Assembly: GCA_001599355.1 (NCBI GenBank)
Contig: BCGQ01000001.1
Location: forward strand, 2,545,135-2,609,134
Origin: Nakazawaea peltata
Taxonomy: Eukaryota > Ascomycota > Pichiomycetes > Alaninales > Pachysolenaceae
DNA length: 64,000 bases
Direction: 5' to 3'
In this document: one piece after another, positions 10,071 to 21,109 of the stretch
Layout of the letters: every line of letters begins with the position of its first letter
Numbering within the stretch: position 1 is the first letter of the stretch
The notes under the pieces: model-generated
Database searches by the model: none
The model's input: the letters and a program-made list of their open reading frames with translations, nothing else
Told to the model about the DNA's origin: nothing
Program-made: the position numbers and the translations under genes

Positions 10071-10424
10071 TGGGAGTAAATTGGACAGAATTTCGCAAAT
10101 AGGTTTGGAATCTGGTGTATAATCCGAATCTTCAACTCAAATCACACTCCAACTTGTCTACTTCGGTTTTCTACCACCACCTCTAACTGGTCTGCCCCTT
10201 CTTTAAAGTGACAGCTTAGGAACGAGAAGAAGAAAAAATTGATCTTGGAGAGATGGTCGTGCGCGGATGTCTGAAAAATAAAGTATTACCGTTTTGGGCC
10301 TAAAGAGGCACAAAGGGGGTTTTTGAGTTGGCGGTATAAAGAGTAAAGAGGGGCGTAAAGGGTACCATAAAGGGAATTCATTCAATATTCATAAACAAAG
10401 ATCTGAGTGTTATTTGAGATTAAT
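10071..10424. other. Divergent promoter region, UBP8 / FKS gene
   Basis: 354 bp between divergent starts. No motif was recognised apart from A/T-rich stretches. A GTG that would extend the FKS frame by six codons lies at 10407 and is not used. Confidence 0.5.
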
Positions 10425-13400
10425 ATGGACAACTTTGATCTGTTTAACGATTATAGCGCTTATATGTATGGTTATGGGGAGAATGGTTACGGCGCTAATG
10501 AAGGTCTGGAGTCCAGTCACGCCGATGCTACGTCTCTGTATTATGGATGGGATAATAGTGGAATGGGATACACTGGAGATCAAGTGAATTATGAGACTGC
10601 TGATTTACTTCTGAATTTTGATCTTGAGGAAAAATATCCATCTTGGGTTAAAGATGAGACTGCCCCTTTGACTAAAGAAGAGATTTATCATATCTTTGAG
10701 ACTATTCAACTGCTGTTAGGCTTCCAGCGCGATTCCAGTCATAATATGTATGAGCTTTTGATGTCTCAATTAGAATCTAGAACTTGTCGATTCCCTGCTT
10801 GTGATGCTTTAGTGTCTTTACATTCGGATTACATTGGTGGTCCAAATGCTAATTACCGGAAATGGTACTTCTCTGCCCAATTAGATTTGGATGAACACGT
10901 AGGTCTTCTGACGCCCAGGAATTCCAAGGAAATGGCTACCCCATTGACCAAACTGCAAATCAAAAAACTTTCCAAACCTACAAGTCCAGTCAATCTAGAC
11001 TCGGCAATGTTCAGATGGAAACTCAAAATGAGTAAATACACACCAACAGATATGGTCAATCAATTATGTCTTTATCTTTTGATTTGGGGTGAAGCAAATC
11101 AAGTCAGGTACCTCCCTGAATGTATTTGCTATTTATACAAATGTGCCAGCGATTACTTATTTTTGGAGGATGGACAGATGAATGACCAACTTGGTTTACA
11201 TCAAGAATATGACTTTCTCAACACCGTCATTGGACCTCTCTACAAATTCATGAAAGATCAACAGTACGAGAAAATTAAGGGTAAAGATGTCAGAAGGGAT
11301 AAAGATCATGATTCCATTATAGGATATGATGATATGAACCAATTGTTTTGGTATCCCTCTGGAATCGCTAGGATAGTCACTACTGACGGGTATTATCTTG
11401 TCAACTTCCCAAAGAGTAAAAGGTACACGAAGCTTTCAAAGGTAGACTGGTCAAAGGTTTTCTACAAGACATATTATGAGTCAAGAAGTTGGTTGCACTT
11501 CTTTACAAACTTCAGCAGAATTTGGATCATTCATATAGCTCTGTTCTGGTTCGCAACATCTGTTAATTCTTCTCCATTATATACCCCCGGATACCACCAA
11601 CTACTAGATAATCCACCAACTCCTCAGGCAAGATGGGCAGTTCCTTCTTTGGCTGGTCTATGGTGTTGTATTATTCATCTCATTGCCATTTTAGGAGAGA
11701 TCTTATTTGTTCCAAAACAATGGCCTGGAAGAGAGAAATGCCGCTACAAACTCCTATTTGCCATTTTCTTACTCTCTATTAATGTGATCCCTCCCATTTA
11801 CGTATTCTTTATTCTTCCAGTCAACGTTTATTCCTTGAGTGGTTACTGTGTTTCCATCGCTCACTTTGTCATTTCTTTGACTACAGTTTTATTTCTACTG
11901 CTGAAACCATTGGGCGGTCTATTTGGTTCATATTTGACCAGAGGACGGCAGTTTGTTTCTTCTCAAACCTTTACCGCCTCTTTTCCACAATTATCGCCTT
12001 CGGATAGAATATCCTCAATATTACTTTGGGTCGCCGTCTTTACATGCAAGTTTATGGAGTCATATTACTTCCTTACGCTTTCTGTAAAGGATCCAATAAG
12101 AAACCTTTGGACTATTTCTCTTACAAGATGTCACGGAGATGCTTTACTTGGGAGTACGCTATGCAAGTTTCAGTCAATAATTGTTCTTCTGTTAATTCTC
12201 ACTGTCGAGCTAATCTTGTTCTTCTTGGATACTTATTTATGGTACGTGATATGCAACTGTCTTTTTTCGATCCTGCTTTCTTTCGCTAGTGGCATATCAG
12301 TGTTCTCTCCTTGGAGAAATATATTTATCAGACTTCCACAAAGAATGGCTATAAAACTACTAGACCCAGGATTAAGTGAGGTCTCAGATACTGATCCGAA
12401 ACTTGCAATTTCACAATTATGGAACACCATAATTCTTAGTATGTTTCAAGAGCACTTACTATCAAAGGAACAAGCTTTCAATTTATTGTATCGAGGACGG
12501 AATCTACAGGGAAAGGGGGTTGATGAAGTAGATGCTCCTTCTTTTTTCCTTCATCAGGATGATGGGTCTGGTCGGAAATCAGATTACTTCCCTCCTTCCT
12601 CTGAAGCTGAGAGAAGACTTTCTTTCTTCGCTCATTCATTATCCATGAATGTCACAGATCCTGTTCCAATTAACTGTCTACCTGCTTTTACAGTAATTGT
12701 TCCTCATTATTCTGAAAAGATCATTCTCCGATTGAGAGATATAATCAAAGAAGACAAATTCTCACGCATATCCCTTCTTGAGTATTTGAGACTGCTACAT
12801 AAACCAGAATGGGTCAACTTTGTTGAAGATTCCAAAGAGTTGAACAAACTTGAACTGGAATCGTCAAAAGATAATACCTATAAAATTCCTACTGACCCAT
12901 CAACGGATAATATTCAAGACTTACCTCTTTACTGTGTGGGATTTAAATCCAGTTCACCGGCAAAAATTTTGAGAACTAGAATTTGGGCTTCCTTGAGAAC
13001 ACAGACCTTGTATCGAACTGCTGCAGGTTTCAGTAAGTACTGGGATGCAATCAAACTTCTCTACAGAATCGAAGAGTTTGATAATTGTGCAGAAGGTGCA
13101 GCTGATTCTGATTTGGAGAAGCTCTTATTCCGCTTGGCATCTAATAAGCTGGGCCTATTGATATCAATGCAACGATATCAGCAATTCACTCCTGATGAGC
13201 ATGAGCAGGTCAACATATTGATTCGTAGGTACCCACACATCAGAATAGCTGTCTTGGAAAAGGTGGATTCGGAAACCGAGGATAGAGATCCTGAATATTA
13301 TTCGTGTCTTTTAGGAGCAAATCCTTCTCCTGGAGAAGGGGGTTTGTCTCTCATCTATAGGATCAAACTCTCAGGAAACCCTATCATGGGTGATGGAAAG

Positions 13401-15782
13401 TCGGACAATCAAAACCACTCATTAATTTTCTACCGTGGAGAATATATTCAAGTTGTAGATGCTAATCAAGATATGTATCTTGAGGAATGTTTGAAAATTC
13501 GATCCATATTGAGTGAATTTGAAGAGATGACAATTTCAAATACTGACCATATATATGATCCCACTTACTCTAGCACAAATATAGATCCTGTGGCAGTTGT
13601 AAGTGCAAGGGAACATATTTTCACAGAGCAGTTCGGTGTCCTTGGTGATATTGCTGCCGGTAAAGAGAAGACCTTTGGCACATTGTTCGCGAGAACCATG
13701 GCTACTATAGGGTGTAAATTGCACTATGGACACCCAGACTTCCTCAACGGAATATTTATGACAACCAGAGGAGGTATATCCAAAGCACAGAAAGGGATAC
13801 ATCTTAATGAGGACATTTATGCAGGAATGACTGCAGTCTGTAGAGGGGGTAGAATTAAACATTGTGATTTCTTTCAGTGTGGTAAAGGAAGAGATTTAGG
13901 TTTTGATTCTATTTTAAATTTCACCACTAAAATTGGTAGTGGTATGGGAGAACAATTGCTATCGAGAGAGTATTTTTATTTGGGTACTCAACTTCCAACG
14001 GATCGGTTTCTCTCTTTTTATTATGCACATCCAGGATTTCATATCAATAATGTCTTGATTACATTGTCAGTTCAATTATTTATGTTATTATTGATAAATC
14101 TCGGGTCAATGAACCACGAGTTGATTAAATGTGTTTACGACAAAGATGTTCCCTTTACAGATCTACAGAAGCCCTTGGGATGTTACAATTTGGTACCTGT
14201 TTTAGATTGGATCAGTAGGTTTGTAGTTTCAATTTGTCTTTGTTTTCTCGTTTCGTTTATGCCCCTATTGGTCCAGGAATTCTCTGAAAAAGGCTTCTGG
14301 AAAGCTTCGACCAGATTCTTATCCCATTTAGTGTCATTAAGCCCAATATTTGAAGTATTTGTATGCCAAATATATTCTTCGTCCTTCGTCAATAACCTCA
14401 CATTTGGGGGTGCAAAATATATACCTACAGGAAGAGGTCTAGCAACGGGAAGGTCCAGTTTTACAAGACTTTATAGTAGTTATGCAGGATCAACTCTTTA
14501 TGTTGGGCTCCGACTTGGTCTAATGTTGTTGTTTGTAACACTAACTATGTGGCAGGTCTCGTTGATATGGTTTTGGATAACTGTGTTCTCGTTGTGTCTT
14601 TGTCCTTTCATTTTCAATCCTAACAATTTCGCCTTTTCGGACTTCTATTTGGACTACAGAGAATTCCTCAGATGGCTCACCAGGGGAAATTCAGTTTTCC
14701 ACTCCAACTCCTGGATAACGTTTACTAGGTCTTCAAGGTCCAAGATCAGTGGAGTCAAAAGAAAGAATACAAGATTTTGGAGACAAGCTGAAACTATACC
14801 CTTGCTGAACAAAGTTACATTTACAAATGCACTTTTCTCAGAGTTGGGTTTCCCTTTATTCCAGCTGATCTTCTCCTTCTTCAGCTACATCTTTATCAAT
14901 TCTCAAACCGGAGTTTTGGATCCAGAGACTGTTCAGTTGATTATACGTCTTGGCCTCATCATCTTTTTACCAATTATTGTTAATTCCGTGATCGTGATTA
15001 TTAGTTTTGGCATATCTTGTTTGTTAGGGCCATTACTTGTATTGTGTGGTCTCAGAAGGCTTGGGGGGTTCAATGCAGCCGTAGTTCATGGATTATGCGT
15101 GTTGAACCATATTTTATTTTTCGAGGTTACAATGTTCTTAGAAGGTTGGAATGTCAAACGTGGTCTAGCCTGTCTGATTTGTTCGATATTTTTCCAAAGA
15201 TCATTCTTTCAATTGGTGAAAATCTTACTTCTCACTCGGGAATTATCAGTTAATTACTCTAATGACCTGTGGTGGTCTGGATTATGGTTCAAAAAAGAGG
15301 CAGGCACTCTTACAATTAGTCAACCTCTTCGAGAATTCGTTGTGAAGATCATGGAGATGAGTTTATTCACTGTCGACTTTCTATTTGGGCATATATTATT
15401 TTTGGTGATGACCCCCTTTGTGTTCATTCCCTGTATTGATGTACTACACACTGGTATGTTATTCTGGATGAAGCCAGGGAACTATTTCAGGGATAGCATA
15501 TTAAGTCGGAAGCAAACTAAAGTGAGAAGACGGAGAGTTGGTGTGTATTTCGTTCTCTATTTTGTGATAATGATCATATTAGTGGGGGTAATTGTTGGAC
15601 CTATCGTGATTGGTAAAACTATGAATTTTAATAGGGAGTACTTCGGAGATATTGCAGAAGGGATAGTTGTGGAGTTAGTACAACCAGATAAGCAAAATTC
15701 TAATGACACCGGTTCAAATGCTCCTTTAAGTATAGTCACATATAAGCCGTCTTGGAAGAAGTACTCTACACATCCATTTTAG
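10425..15782 (+). CDS. Beta-1,3-glucan synthase catalytic subunit (FKS family, Fks3-like size)
   Basis: A 1785-aa polytopic GT48 enzyme that makes cell-wall beta-1,3-glucan from UDP-glucose at the plasma membrane. Family blocks are present in order: SLHSDYIGGPNANYRKWYF, GYDDMNQLFWYPSGIARIV, SQTFTASFPQLSP, FFLDTYLWYVICN, TLRTRIWASLRTQTLYRT-like, NPIMGDGKSDNQNH, VLGDIAAGKEKTFGTLFAR, GGRIKHCDFFQCGKGRDLGF and FLSFYYAHPGFH. Hot spot 1 reads FLTLSVKDP (Fks1 FLxLSLRDP) and hot spot 2 DWISRFVV (Fks1 DWVRRYTL). The length equals that of S. cerevisiae Fks3 and is shorter than Fks1, so it may be a divergent paralogue. CTG codons at 12273 and 15267 align with Gly/Ala and Ala of relatives. Confidence 0.9.
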   Translation: MDNFDLFNDYSAYMYGYGENGYGANEGLESSHADATSLYYGWDNSGMGYTGDQVNYETADLLLNFDLEEKYPSWVKDETAPLTKEEIYHIFETIQLLLGFQRDSSHNMYELLMSQLESRTCRFPACDALVSLHSDYIGGPNANYRKWYFSAQLDLDEHVGLLTPRNSKEMATPLTKLQIKKLSKPTSPVNLDSAMFRWKLKMSKYTPTDMVNQLCLYLLIWGEANQVRYLPECICYLYKCASDYLFLEDGQMNDQLGLHQEYDFLNTVIGPLYKFMKDQQYEKIKGKDVRRDKDHDSIIGYDDMNQLFWYPSGIARIVTTDGYYLVNFPKSKRYTKLSKVDWSKVFYKTYYESRSWLHFFTNFSRIWIIHIALFWFATSVNSSPLYTPGYHQLLDNPPTPQARWAVPSLAGLWCCIIHLIAILGEILFVPKQWPGREKCRYKLLFAIFLLSINVIPPIYVFFILPVNVYSLSGYCVSIAHFVISLTTVLFLLLKPLGGLFGSYLTRGRQFVSSQTFTASFPQLSPSDRISSILLWVAVFTCKFMESYYFLTLSVKDPIRNLWTISLTRCHGDALLGSTLCKFQSIIVLLLILTVELILFFLDTYLWYVICNCLFSILLSFASGISVFSPWRNIFIRLPQRMAIKLLDPGLSEVSDTDPKLAISQLWNTIILSMFQEHLLSKEQAFNLLYRGRNLQGKGVDEVDAPSFFLHQDDGSGRKSDYFPPSSEAERRLSFFAHSLSMNVTDPVPINCLPAFTVIVPHYSEKIILRLRDIIKEDKFSRISLLEYLRLLHKPEWVNFVEDSKELNKLELESSKDNTYKIPTDPSTDNIQDLPLYCVGFKSSSPAKILRTRIWASLRTQTLYRTAAGFSKYWDAIKLLYRIEEFDNCAEGAADSDLEKLLFRLASNKLGLLISMQRYQQFTPDEHEQVNILIRRYPHIRIAVLEKVDSETEDRDPEYYSCLLGANPSPGEGGLSLIYRIKLSGNPIMGDGKSDNQNHSLIFYRGEYIQVVDANQDMYLEECLKIRSILSEFEEMTISNTDHIYDPTYSSTNIDPVAVVSAREHIFTEQFGVLGDIAAGKEKTFGTLFARTMATIGCKLHYGHPDFLNGIFMTTRGGISKAQKGIHLNEDIYAGMTAVCRGGRIKHCDFFQCGKGRDLGFDSILNFTTKIGSGMGEQLLSREYFYLGTQLPTDRFLSFYYAHPGFHINNVLITLSVQLFMLLLINLGSMNHELIKCVYDKDVPFTDLQKPLGCYNLVPVLDWISRFVVSICLCFLVSFMPLLVQEFSEKGFWKASTRFLSHLVSLSPIFEVFVCQIYSSSFVNNLTFGGAKYIPTGRGLATGRSSFTRLYSSYAGSTLYVGLRLGLMLLFVTLTMWQVSLIWFWITVFSLCLCPFIFNPNNFAFSDFYLDYREFLRWLTRGNSVFHSNSWITFTRSSRSKISGVKRKNTRFWRQAETIPLLNKVTFTNALFSELGFPLFQLIFSFFSYIFINSQTGVLDPETVQLIIRLGLIIFLPIIVNSVIVIISFGISCLLGPLLVLCGLRRLGGFNAAVVHGLCVLNHILFFEVTMFLEGWNVKRGLACLICSIFFQRSFFQLVKILLLTRELSVNYSNDLWWSGLWFKKEAGTLTISQPLREFVVKIMEMSLFTVDFLFGHILFLVMTPFVFIPCIDVLHTGMLFWMKPGNYFRDSILSRKQTKVRRRRVGVYFVLYFVIMIILVGVIVGPIVIGKTMNFNREYFGDIAEGIVVELVQPDKQNSNDTGSNAPLSIVTYKPSWKKYSTHPF

Positions 15783-16434
15783 ATATATAAATTATATATA
15801 TTTTTTAGATGAATTATTGAAATATTAGGAATAAAACAAGAGAATGAATTAACCAATAAGAGAGACCGTAGTCATCCATAAGCAAAAGCACCACAGCAGC
15901 TAACTTCGTTATCATTGTAATACCTACTTCTTACAGTCCAATTATAATAATATAGTATACACAATAAACTTAAAGTACAATAAGATATAAATGTTAAAAA
16001 TAAAAACACAACAAAAAGAATTAAGAGAGGTCAAAAGGGAGCGAAAAACCAAGTATTTCTGATGCATACTAATAAGGATCCATATTTGGATTACATCTTC
16101 AAACCATCATGACCCCTTTTGTTATCACCTTATGCGGCTCATAATTACACTCTAGGTGGAAATATGAGAACTGAAAAGTCGTGCAAATACCAAATAAATT
16201 TCGTACATATCACCACAATTGCTCAGGTAAGAAAAAAGGGGGTCACAAAAAAGTAAACAAACCAAGTCGCGAGGGTCAAAGAAGGTGCAGATCCAAAGTT
16301 GTGGAGTCCTCAATTAGCAAACAAGTCTAAAAGGAACAACGTACGTTGGTCATGAGAGTAATAATTGATTTTTAGTAAAACATGGAGAAATGAAAAAAGG
16401 TTGGGTGGGTATCTCTCTCTTATAAAAAAGCTGT
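15783..16434. other. Convergent 3' region between FKS and HHO1
   Basis: 652 bp of AT-rich DNA between two gene 3' ends. TATATA/ATATAT elements right after the FKS stop look like yeast polyadenylation efficiency signals. No ORF or RNA gene was recognised. The spacing is unusually wide for convergent genes here. Confidence 0.5.
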
Positions 16435-17012
16435 TTATTTCTTAGACTTCTTTGGAGCGGCCTTCTTTGGGGCAGCCTTCTTTGGAGCGGCGGCCTTCTT
16501 TGTTACCTTCTTGGCAGCTGGCTTAGCTGGAGCGGCCTTCTTCGTTACCTTCTTGGCAGCTGGCTTCTTTGGAGCGGCGGCCTTCTTTGGAGCAGCTTTC
16601 TTAGCAGCTGGCTTCTTAGCGACTGGCTTCTTAGCAGCTGGCTTCTTTGGAGCAGCCTTCTTTTCCTTCTTTACTAACTTAACTGGACCACTGGAACCCT
16701 TTGGTTGAGAGAAGTCACCGGCCTTAACACCTCTGCTCAAAGCCAAGTTGAATTGTGTGTCAAAGTTAGCACCGACTGGGAAGGTGGAAGCAATGTACTT
16801 CTTAATGGCTTGACGACTAAAAACGAATGTTAGTATATTTCCATTGAATTACAATTTTCAATTACTTACCTAGAACCGTTTCTGTCCTTCAAAGCGGCAA
16901 TAGCGGCCGAAATCATTTCTAAATTCGAGTTAGTCGTCTGAAAGTGTACCTAAAATAAAACCAACATACCATTGTAAGTCTTCTTAGCGACTGGGGCAGT
17001 TTTTGGAGCCAT
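16435..17012 (-). CDS. HHO1: Linker histone H1, three exons
   Basis: Spliced join(16435..16816, 16870..16918, 16970..17012) on the minus strand gives 157 aa. The introns are 53 and 51 nt. Exons 1-3 encode one winged-helix (H15) globular domain: [28 protein letters not shown], then FNLALSRGVKAGDFSQPKGSSGPVKL. A C-terminal tail of about 75 residues follows, made of KKAAPKKP/PAAKK repeats. Unlike S. cerevisiae Hho1, it has a single globular domain. Codon use is strongly biased with no in-frame CTG, as expected for a highly expressed gene. The uninterrupted frame alone would miss most of the H15 fold. Confidence 0.92.
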
Positions 17013-18514
17013 CTTGATAGTGAATTATATTAAGTCTTAAGTACGATTATACTGTTAGATCTGTATCAAAAGAAAAGAAACAGAAATATGTTTACAATTA
17101 GTTGGAAGAGAAATGCATAAATATATATACAAAACACGCAGAGGGAAGAAAAAGAAAACAAAACAAAAAAACATAAACAAAGCGTACAAAGTCACTAAGA
17201 TTAGGACGACGCAGGGAGAAAACACGGCAAGTAATGAATTTACGCATACACGAAAAAAGGGAGAAGGAAAAATGGGAAAGGGGATAAAGGAAGGAAGGAA
17301 GGGAAAGGATTGAGGGATAGATTGAGAGGTAGGGGTGAATTTCGGATATTAATTTGGAGGGGACGGAGTTTGGACATTCGAGGTTAGGGGATATAGACAG
17401 AAATGATCGGATTAATGGAGAGGGAAGGGTATGAAGTGATCTACTGACCGTATTGAAGAGATTTGAGATTTACTAAATATTTTCTGGCAGCCGTATGCAG
17501 AGCATATTTGAATTCAAATAATGAGCGAGCGAACTGCTAAGAAATATTGTGCTCACAATTTTGGGGGTGACAAATCAGTGTGTGCAGATAAATTGGAATT
17601 GTTATGATTAGAGGGTGACAAATAAAAACAATTGGGAATTTGAAAGCAGGTGAGATTGATGTTGTATTGTAGAGAATTGTGTGAATTATAGAAAATTGTA
17701 GAAAATTGTAGAGAATAGTGAATGTAGTTCAAATGATACTAGGATTATGGTCAGCTAAGGTTGAGGTAATACCCAGATAATGTGTAGATAAACACTTAGA
17801 TATGATCCGATAATACTATTTAGACTCAAATCAACTACAGTTAGCCATATATAGTTTCAAAGACTCTAATTCTGTCCGCCATATCAAGTTTGGTCAATGT
17901 CTGAAGTTTATTTCTATAAATCCCGGATCTGATATTCACCTTGTTGTTGTTATGAGTTTTTCAAATCTAATTTTTCACAAGCATAAATTTCAGCACATGT
18001 GTAAAACAGGTAACAGGTGAATTAATCTTGGTAAGAATGTGAACGCGATGCGCAGTAAAGTGCTGAGGATTATGAGGGGAAGGTGAAGTTTAAAATATAT
18101 AGGAAGGAGTAGAAGGGAAGAGTAGCAGAGTAGTAAAGCAGAGGAGTAAATCAGAGGAGTAGATATGAAAGAGAAACATTATACCACCACTTCGGACACT
18201 CTTGTATACAATACAAATGTAGTGACCTCCACATGCAGTAACTTCTACAGACTATCTATCGTTTTTGTAGTGGTGTCTCTCACAAGTTCCCCGTCCCTCT
18301 CTGATCCCCTGTTCCCTCCCTCCACCTGCCTTTTTCCTTCTTCTTTCCCTTCCCCTTCCCCTTCTCCTTTCCCTTCCCTCCACCTGCCTTTCCCTGCTTT
18401 CTCCCTTTCTTTCCCTTCCTTCCTCTGCGCATCCCACCAAAATAAATCCAAAACAAAGTAAACAAAGCCAGGTCAAGATCACATCAACACCATCTATCAT
18501 CAAAGTAGTAAACC
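17013..18514. other. Large divergent intergenic region HHO1 / TBF1
   Basis: 1.5 kb, the longest gene-free stretch in the window. On the HHO1 side there is a purine-rich block (about 17241-17315; pyrimidine-rich in HHO1 sense). At about 17670-17720 a short degenerate repeat of the type GAATTGTAGA occurs. On the TBF1 side there is a pyrimidine-rich block at about 18285-18425. No tRNA, snoRNA or conserved ORF was recognised, but the size would allow an unannotated non-coding RNA. Confidence 0.5.
18285..18425 (+). repeat. Polypyrimidine tract upstream of TBF1
   Basis: About 140 bp of nearly pure C/T on the TBF1 sense strand (CCCTTCC-type runs), ending about 90 bp before the start codon. It matches a pattern seen before other genes here. 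Confidence 0.7.
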
Positions 18515-21109
18515 ATGACTGATACACAGCCTGTGGATCCATCTTTACACGGCGCCATAGTATCTAATGATGATTCTCAACTGAAATCATTCGATATCCC
18601 AACTGCTTCGTCCCAACCCGATGGAGGCGATGAAAATTCTTCAAAAAGAACTTTAGATGATTCAAATACCGAATGGGAGCTGGGACTGTCACAAACAGGG
18701 TCTAACCCGATAACCAAAAAGATCAAATTGTTCAATGGAAACTTCGACGATGACTCTGACGATGACGAGGATGAAGAAGAGCCGGATTCTACTAAGGGCG
18801 CTCTGACACAAACAGAAGGAGTACGGCGTTTATCACAATCAATCGATAAAGATAACTTTGCGATTCCTCTGGATTCGGAGTTATTGAAAAAGAACACTGC
18901 ATTGAAGACATATACCAATTATTTGAACGAGAACTCATCGGTCACTGTTACTGCTGCTCGTCTGCAAGAAGCTGAGAATGATAAACGACTGTCGACTTCT
19001 AATCTGCCTTCAATCCTGTCGTCCATTGTACAAGCACAACTTGCAAGTGTGCCATTGAACCTTCCAGCCCCAGATTATTTGCCTCCAAACATTCAATTAT
19101 TGATCAATACCGTCCCTCTGTTGGATAATTTGGCTACTCAAATCTTAAGACTTATAGTACTGAATCCTTACCAGAAGATTTTAGACTTGGTTCTGAATCC
19201 AGAAACATTGGCTGGTATGACGTATCATACTTTGATCAATTTATTCGATAATATCAAGCAATTATACTCATCCGATGAACCTTTCTTATCAGTGGAACAT
19301 TTGACATTTGGGTTATGGAAGGAGGATTCCACTCTGCCTTTATTTTTGAGGGGTAAAGAAGATGCCGTGCAAAGTACACTTCGAAAAGTGAACTTGGCTA
19401 CATTCCTCAATGCCACTTTAGGTACTATCGACATTGGTTTCTTCTATTTGAATGAATCTTTTTTGGACGTTTTTTGTCCTGATATGTCTTTAGATCCTAA
19501 TTATACCATTGGGTCATTATCTGGGTCGCATGCCGAGTCTCATCCAGGCTCCGTTACGTCGGCTCAATTCCCAGCTCCTACTTCTTTACCAAGTTCTGTC
19601 TCTGCATCTCGTTCAAATTTGGGCAAACTCTTGAAAGTTCAAACCGTGCTATATTTGGAGTTGAAAACTCAGCTGTATATCTCGGCTCTGGAAGCTCATG
19701 AGAGATCAAGAGAAGAAATTTTGAACGATATTTTCCCAGATGATTTGGACCAGATTTTGATCAGGAGAAAACAAAGATTGCAACATCATCATCCTTCGGA
19801 TATCACATCTGCTCTTTCCTCTGTAGAATTAGATTTTATTACTCGCTGTCAACAGAGAAAACTGAATTTATTACATCTGGATCCTTCCGAAGATTTGAGT
19901 GAACAATACGATTGGTTAACGTTCTTAAAAGATTTCTTCGAATTCGCTAGAAAGAACATGGGATATCTTATTTGGGGTAACAAAAACGTCCCAGATGTTA
20001 TCAAACCTAAGATTCTCTCTCAATCGAAGATTCAACAAAGAGATTCTGAAGCTCCTTCTGCTTCTCTGGGAACTGCCGCATCTTCAAACACTCCTGCGTT
20101 CGTAAAGAATGGAGTGGAAGTTAAATATAACCCGGAGCTCTTGCCTTCTGAGATTCTTATGAGCCATCGTGAGATGCTGTTCTCTTCTCATAATAGCAAC
20201 TTGAAACAATTCAATCGTAGACTTTGGACATCTGCCGAAGAGCATCTGTTGAAAGAACTGTTAAAATTGAAGGGACCTCAATGGTCTCAAATCTTGGAAA
20301 TGCATGGCCCTGGAGGAACAGTATCTGAAATCTTAAAGAACAGAAACCAGGTGCTGTTGAAAGATAAGCTGAGAAATTGGAAGATTTTCTTCCTTAGACA
20401 TAATTTACCACTTCCTGACTATTTGAAAAATGTCACAGGAGATCTCGAATCAAAGTCTGGTGGAGGAAGACGTTATAAACGTAATAATGCCGCTAATACG
20501 GAACAATCTGAATCTAGAGGCAATAGACCTCCTCGTATTGAACAGAAGCACGTGGATGCGGCTAATGCTGCAGCTGTAGCCGAGCAAGAAGCATCTAATG
20601 ACCAGGAGAAGAGTGTTGCTTCAGCTACCGCCCCAGTATCTGTTCCTCTGGACAAGGGAAAAGAACAGACAGCCCCCGAACCAGTTCCTGTAGAATCGAA
20701 TTATTTTGCTGCTACTGAGTCAGAAACTAAATCTGAAGAGAAAACGAAATCTACTGAGGAACAAAAAGGTCCAGAAAATAGTGATGAGACTGCTGCTCAA
20801 ACTACAATGACAGAACCTCAACCTGTAACCGAAGAACCAGTCCAACAAGTAGATGAAGTTGCGGAACCACCTACGGAGACTGGAGATGAGGTCCCAGATT
20901 ACGATAATATCTTGAAAAATTTGATCGACCAAGCCACCGATGCCACCGATGCCACTGCAACTGGAATGGAATCAGAATCTGCGACCGCAGAAGTCAAACA
21001 ACCAACCATTGAAGAACCTCATGAATCCGAAATGGATGCCGATGTTCAAAGGTTAGTCGATGAGGTTATGAAAGAACAAGAACAACAAGCCCAAAGCGAG
21101 AATCAATGA
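18515..21109 (+). CDS. TBF1: Telobox (Myb) DNA-binding protein Tbf1
   Basis: An 864-aa protein with an acidic N-terminus, a TRF-homology-like dimerisation region at about residues 165-470 (begins NLPSILSSIVQAQLASVPLN), and a single Myb/telobox at about 568-640: RRLWTSAEEH, GPQWSQIL, then KNRNQV-x-LKDK-x-RNWK. Tbf1 binds TTAGGG-type sites, acts as a barrier and general regulatory factor, and in many non-Saccharomyces yeasts controls ribosomal protein genes. Four CTG codons in the Myb domain (20246, 20258, 20354, 20369) fall at positions that are Ala or Gly/variable in relatives, notably LKDKARNWK. The C-terminal third is Ala/Glu/Thr-rich and disordered. Confidence 0.92.
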   Translation: MTDTQPVDPSLHGAIVSNDDSQLKSFDIPTASSQPDGGDENSSKRTLDDSNTEWELGLSQTGSNPITKKIKLFNGNFDDDSDDDEDEEEPDSTKGALTQTEGVRRLSQSIDKDNFAIPLDSELLKKNTALKTYTNYLNENSSVTVTAARLQEAENDKRLSTSNLPSILSSIVQAQLASVPLNLPAPDYLPPNIQLLINTVPLLDNLATQILRLIVLNPYQKILDLVLNPETLAGMTYHTLINLFDNIKQLYSSDEPFLSVEHLTFGLWKEDSTLPLFLRGKEDAVQSTLRKVNLATFLNATLGTIDIGFFYLNESFLDVFCPDMSLDPNYTIGSLSGSHAESHPGSVTSAQFPAPTSLPSSVSASRSNLGKLLKVQTVLYLELKTQLYISALEAHERSREEILNDIFPDDLDQILIRRKQRLQHHHPSDITSALSSVELDFITRCQQRKLNLLHLDPSEDLSEQYDWLTFLKDFFEFARKNMGYLIWGNKNVPDVIKPKILSQSKIQQRDSEAPSASLGTAASSNTPAFVKNGVEVKYNPELLPSEILMSHREMLFSSHNSNLKQFNRRLWTSAEEHLLKELLKLKGPQWSQILEMHGPGGTVSEILKNRNQVLLKDKLRNWKIFFLRHNLPLPDYLKNVTGDLESKSGGGRRYKRNNAANTEQSESRGNRPPRIEQKHVDAANAAAVAEQEASNDQEKSVASATAPVSVPLDKGKEQTAPEPVPVESNYFAATESETKSEEKTKSTEEQKGPENSDETAAQTTMTEPQPVTEEPVQQVDEVAEPPTETGDEVPDYDNILKNLIDQATDATDATATGMESESATAEVKQPTIEEPHESEMDADVQRLVDEVMKEQEQQAQSENQ

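Noticed and set aside
17013-18514. tRNA or snoRNA in the large HHO1/TBF1 gap
   Set aside because: No A/B box pair or convincing C/D or H/ACA boxes found by eye; not excluded.
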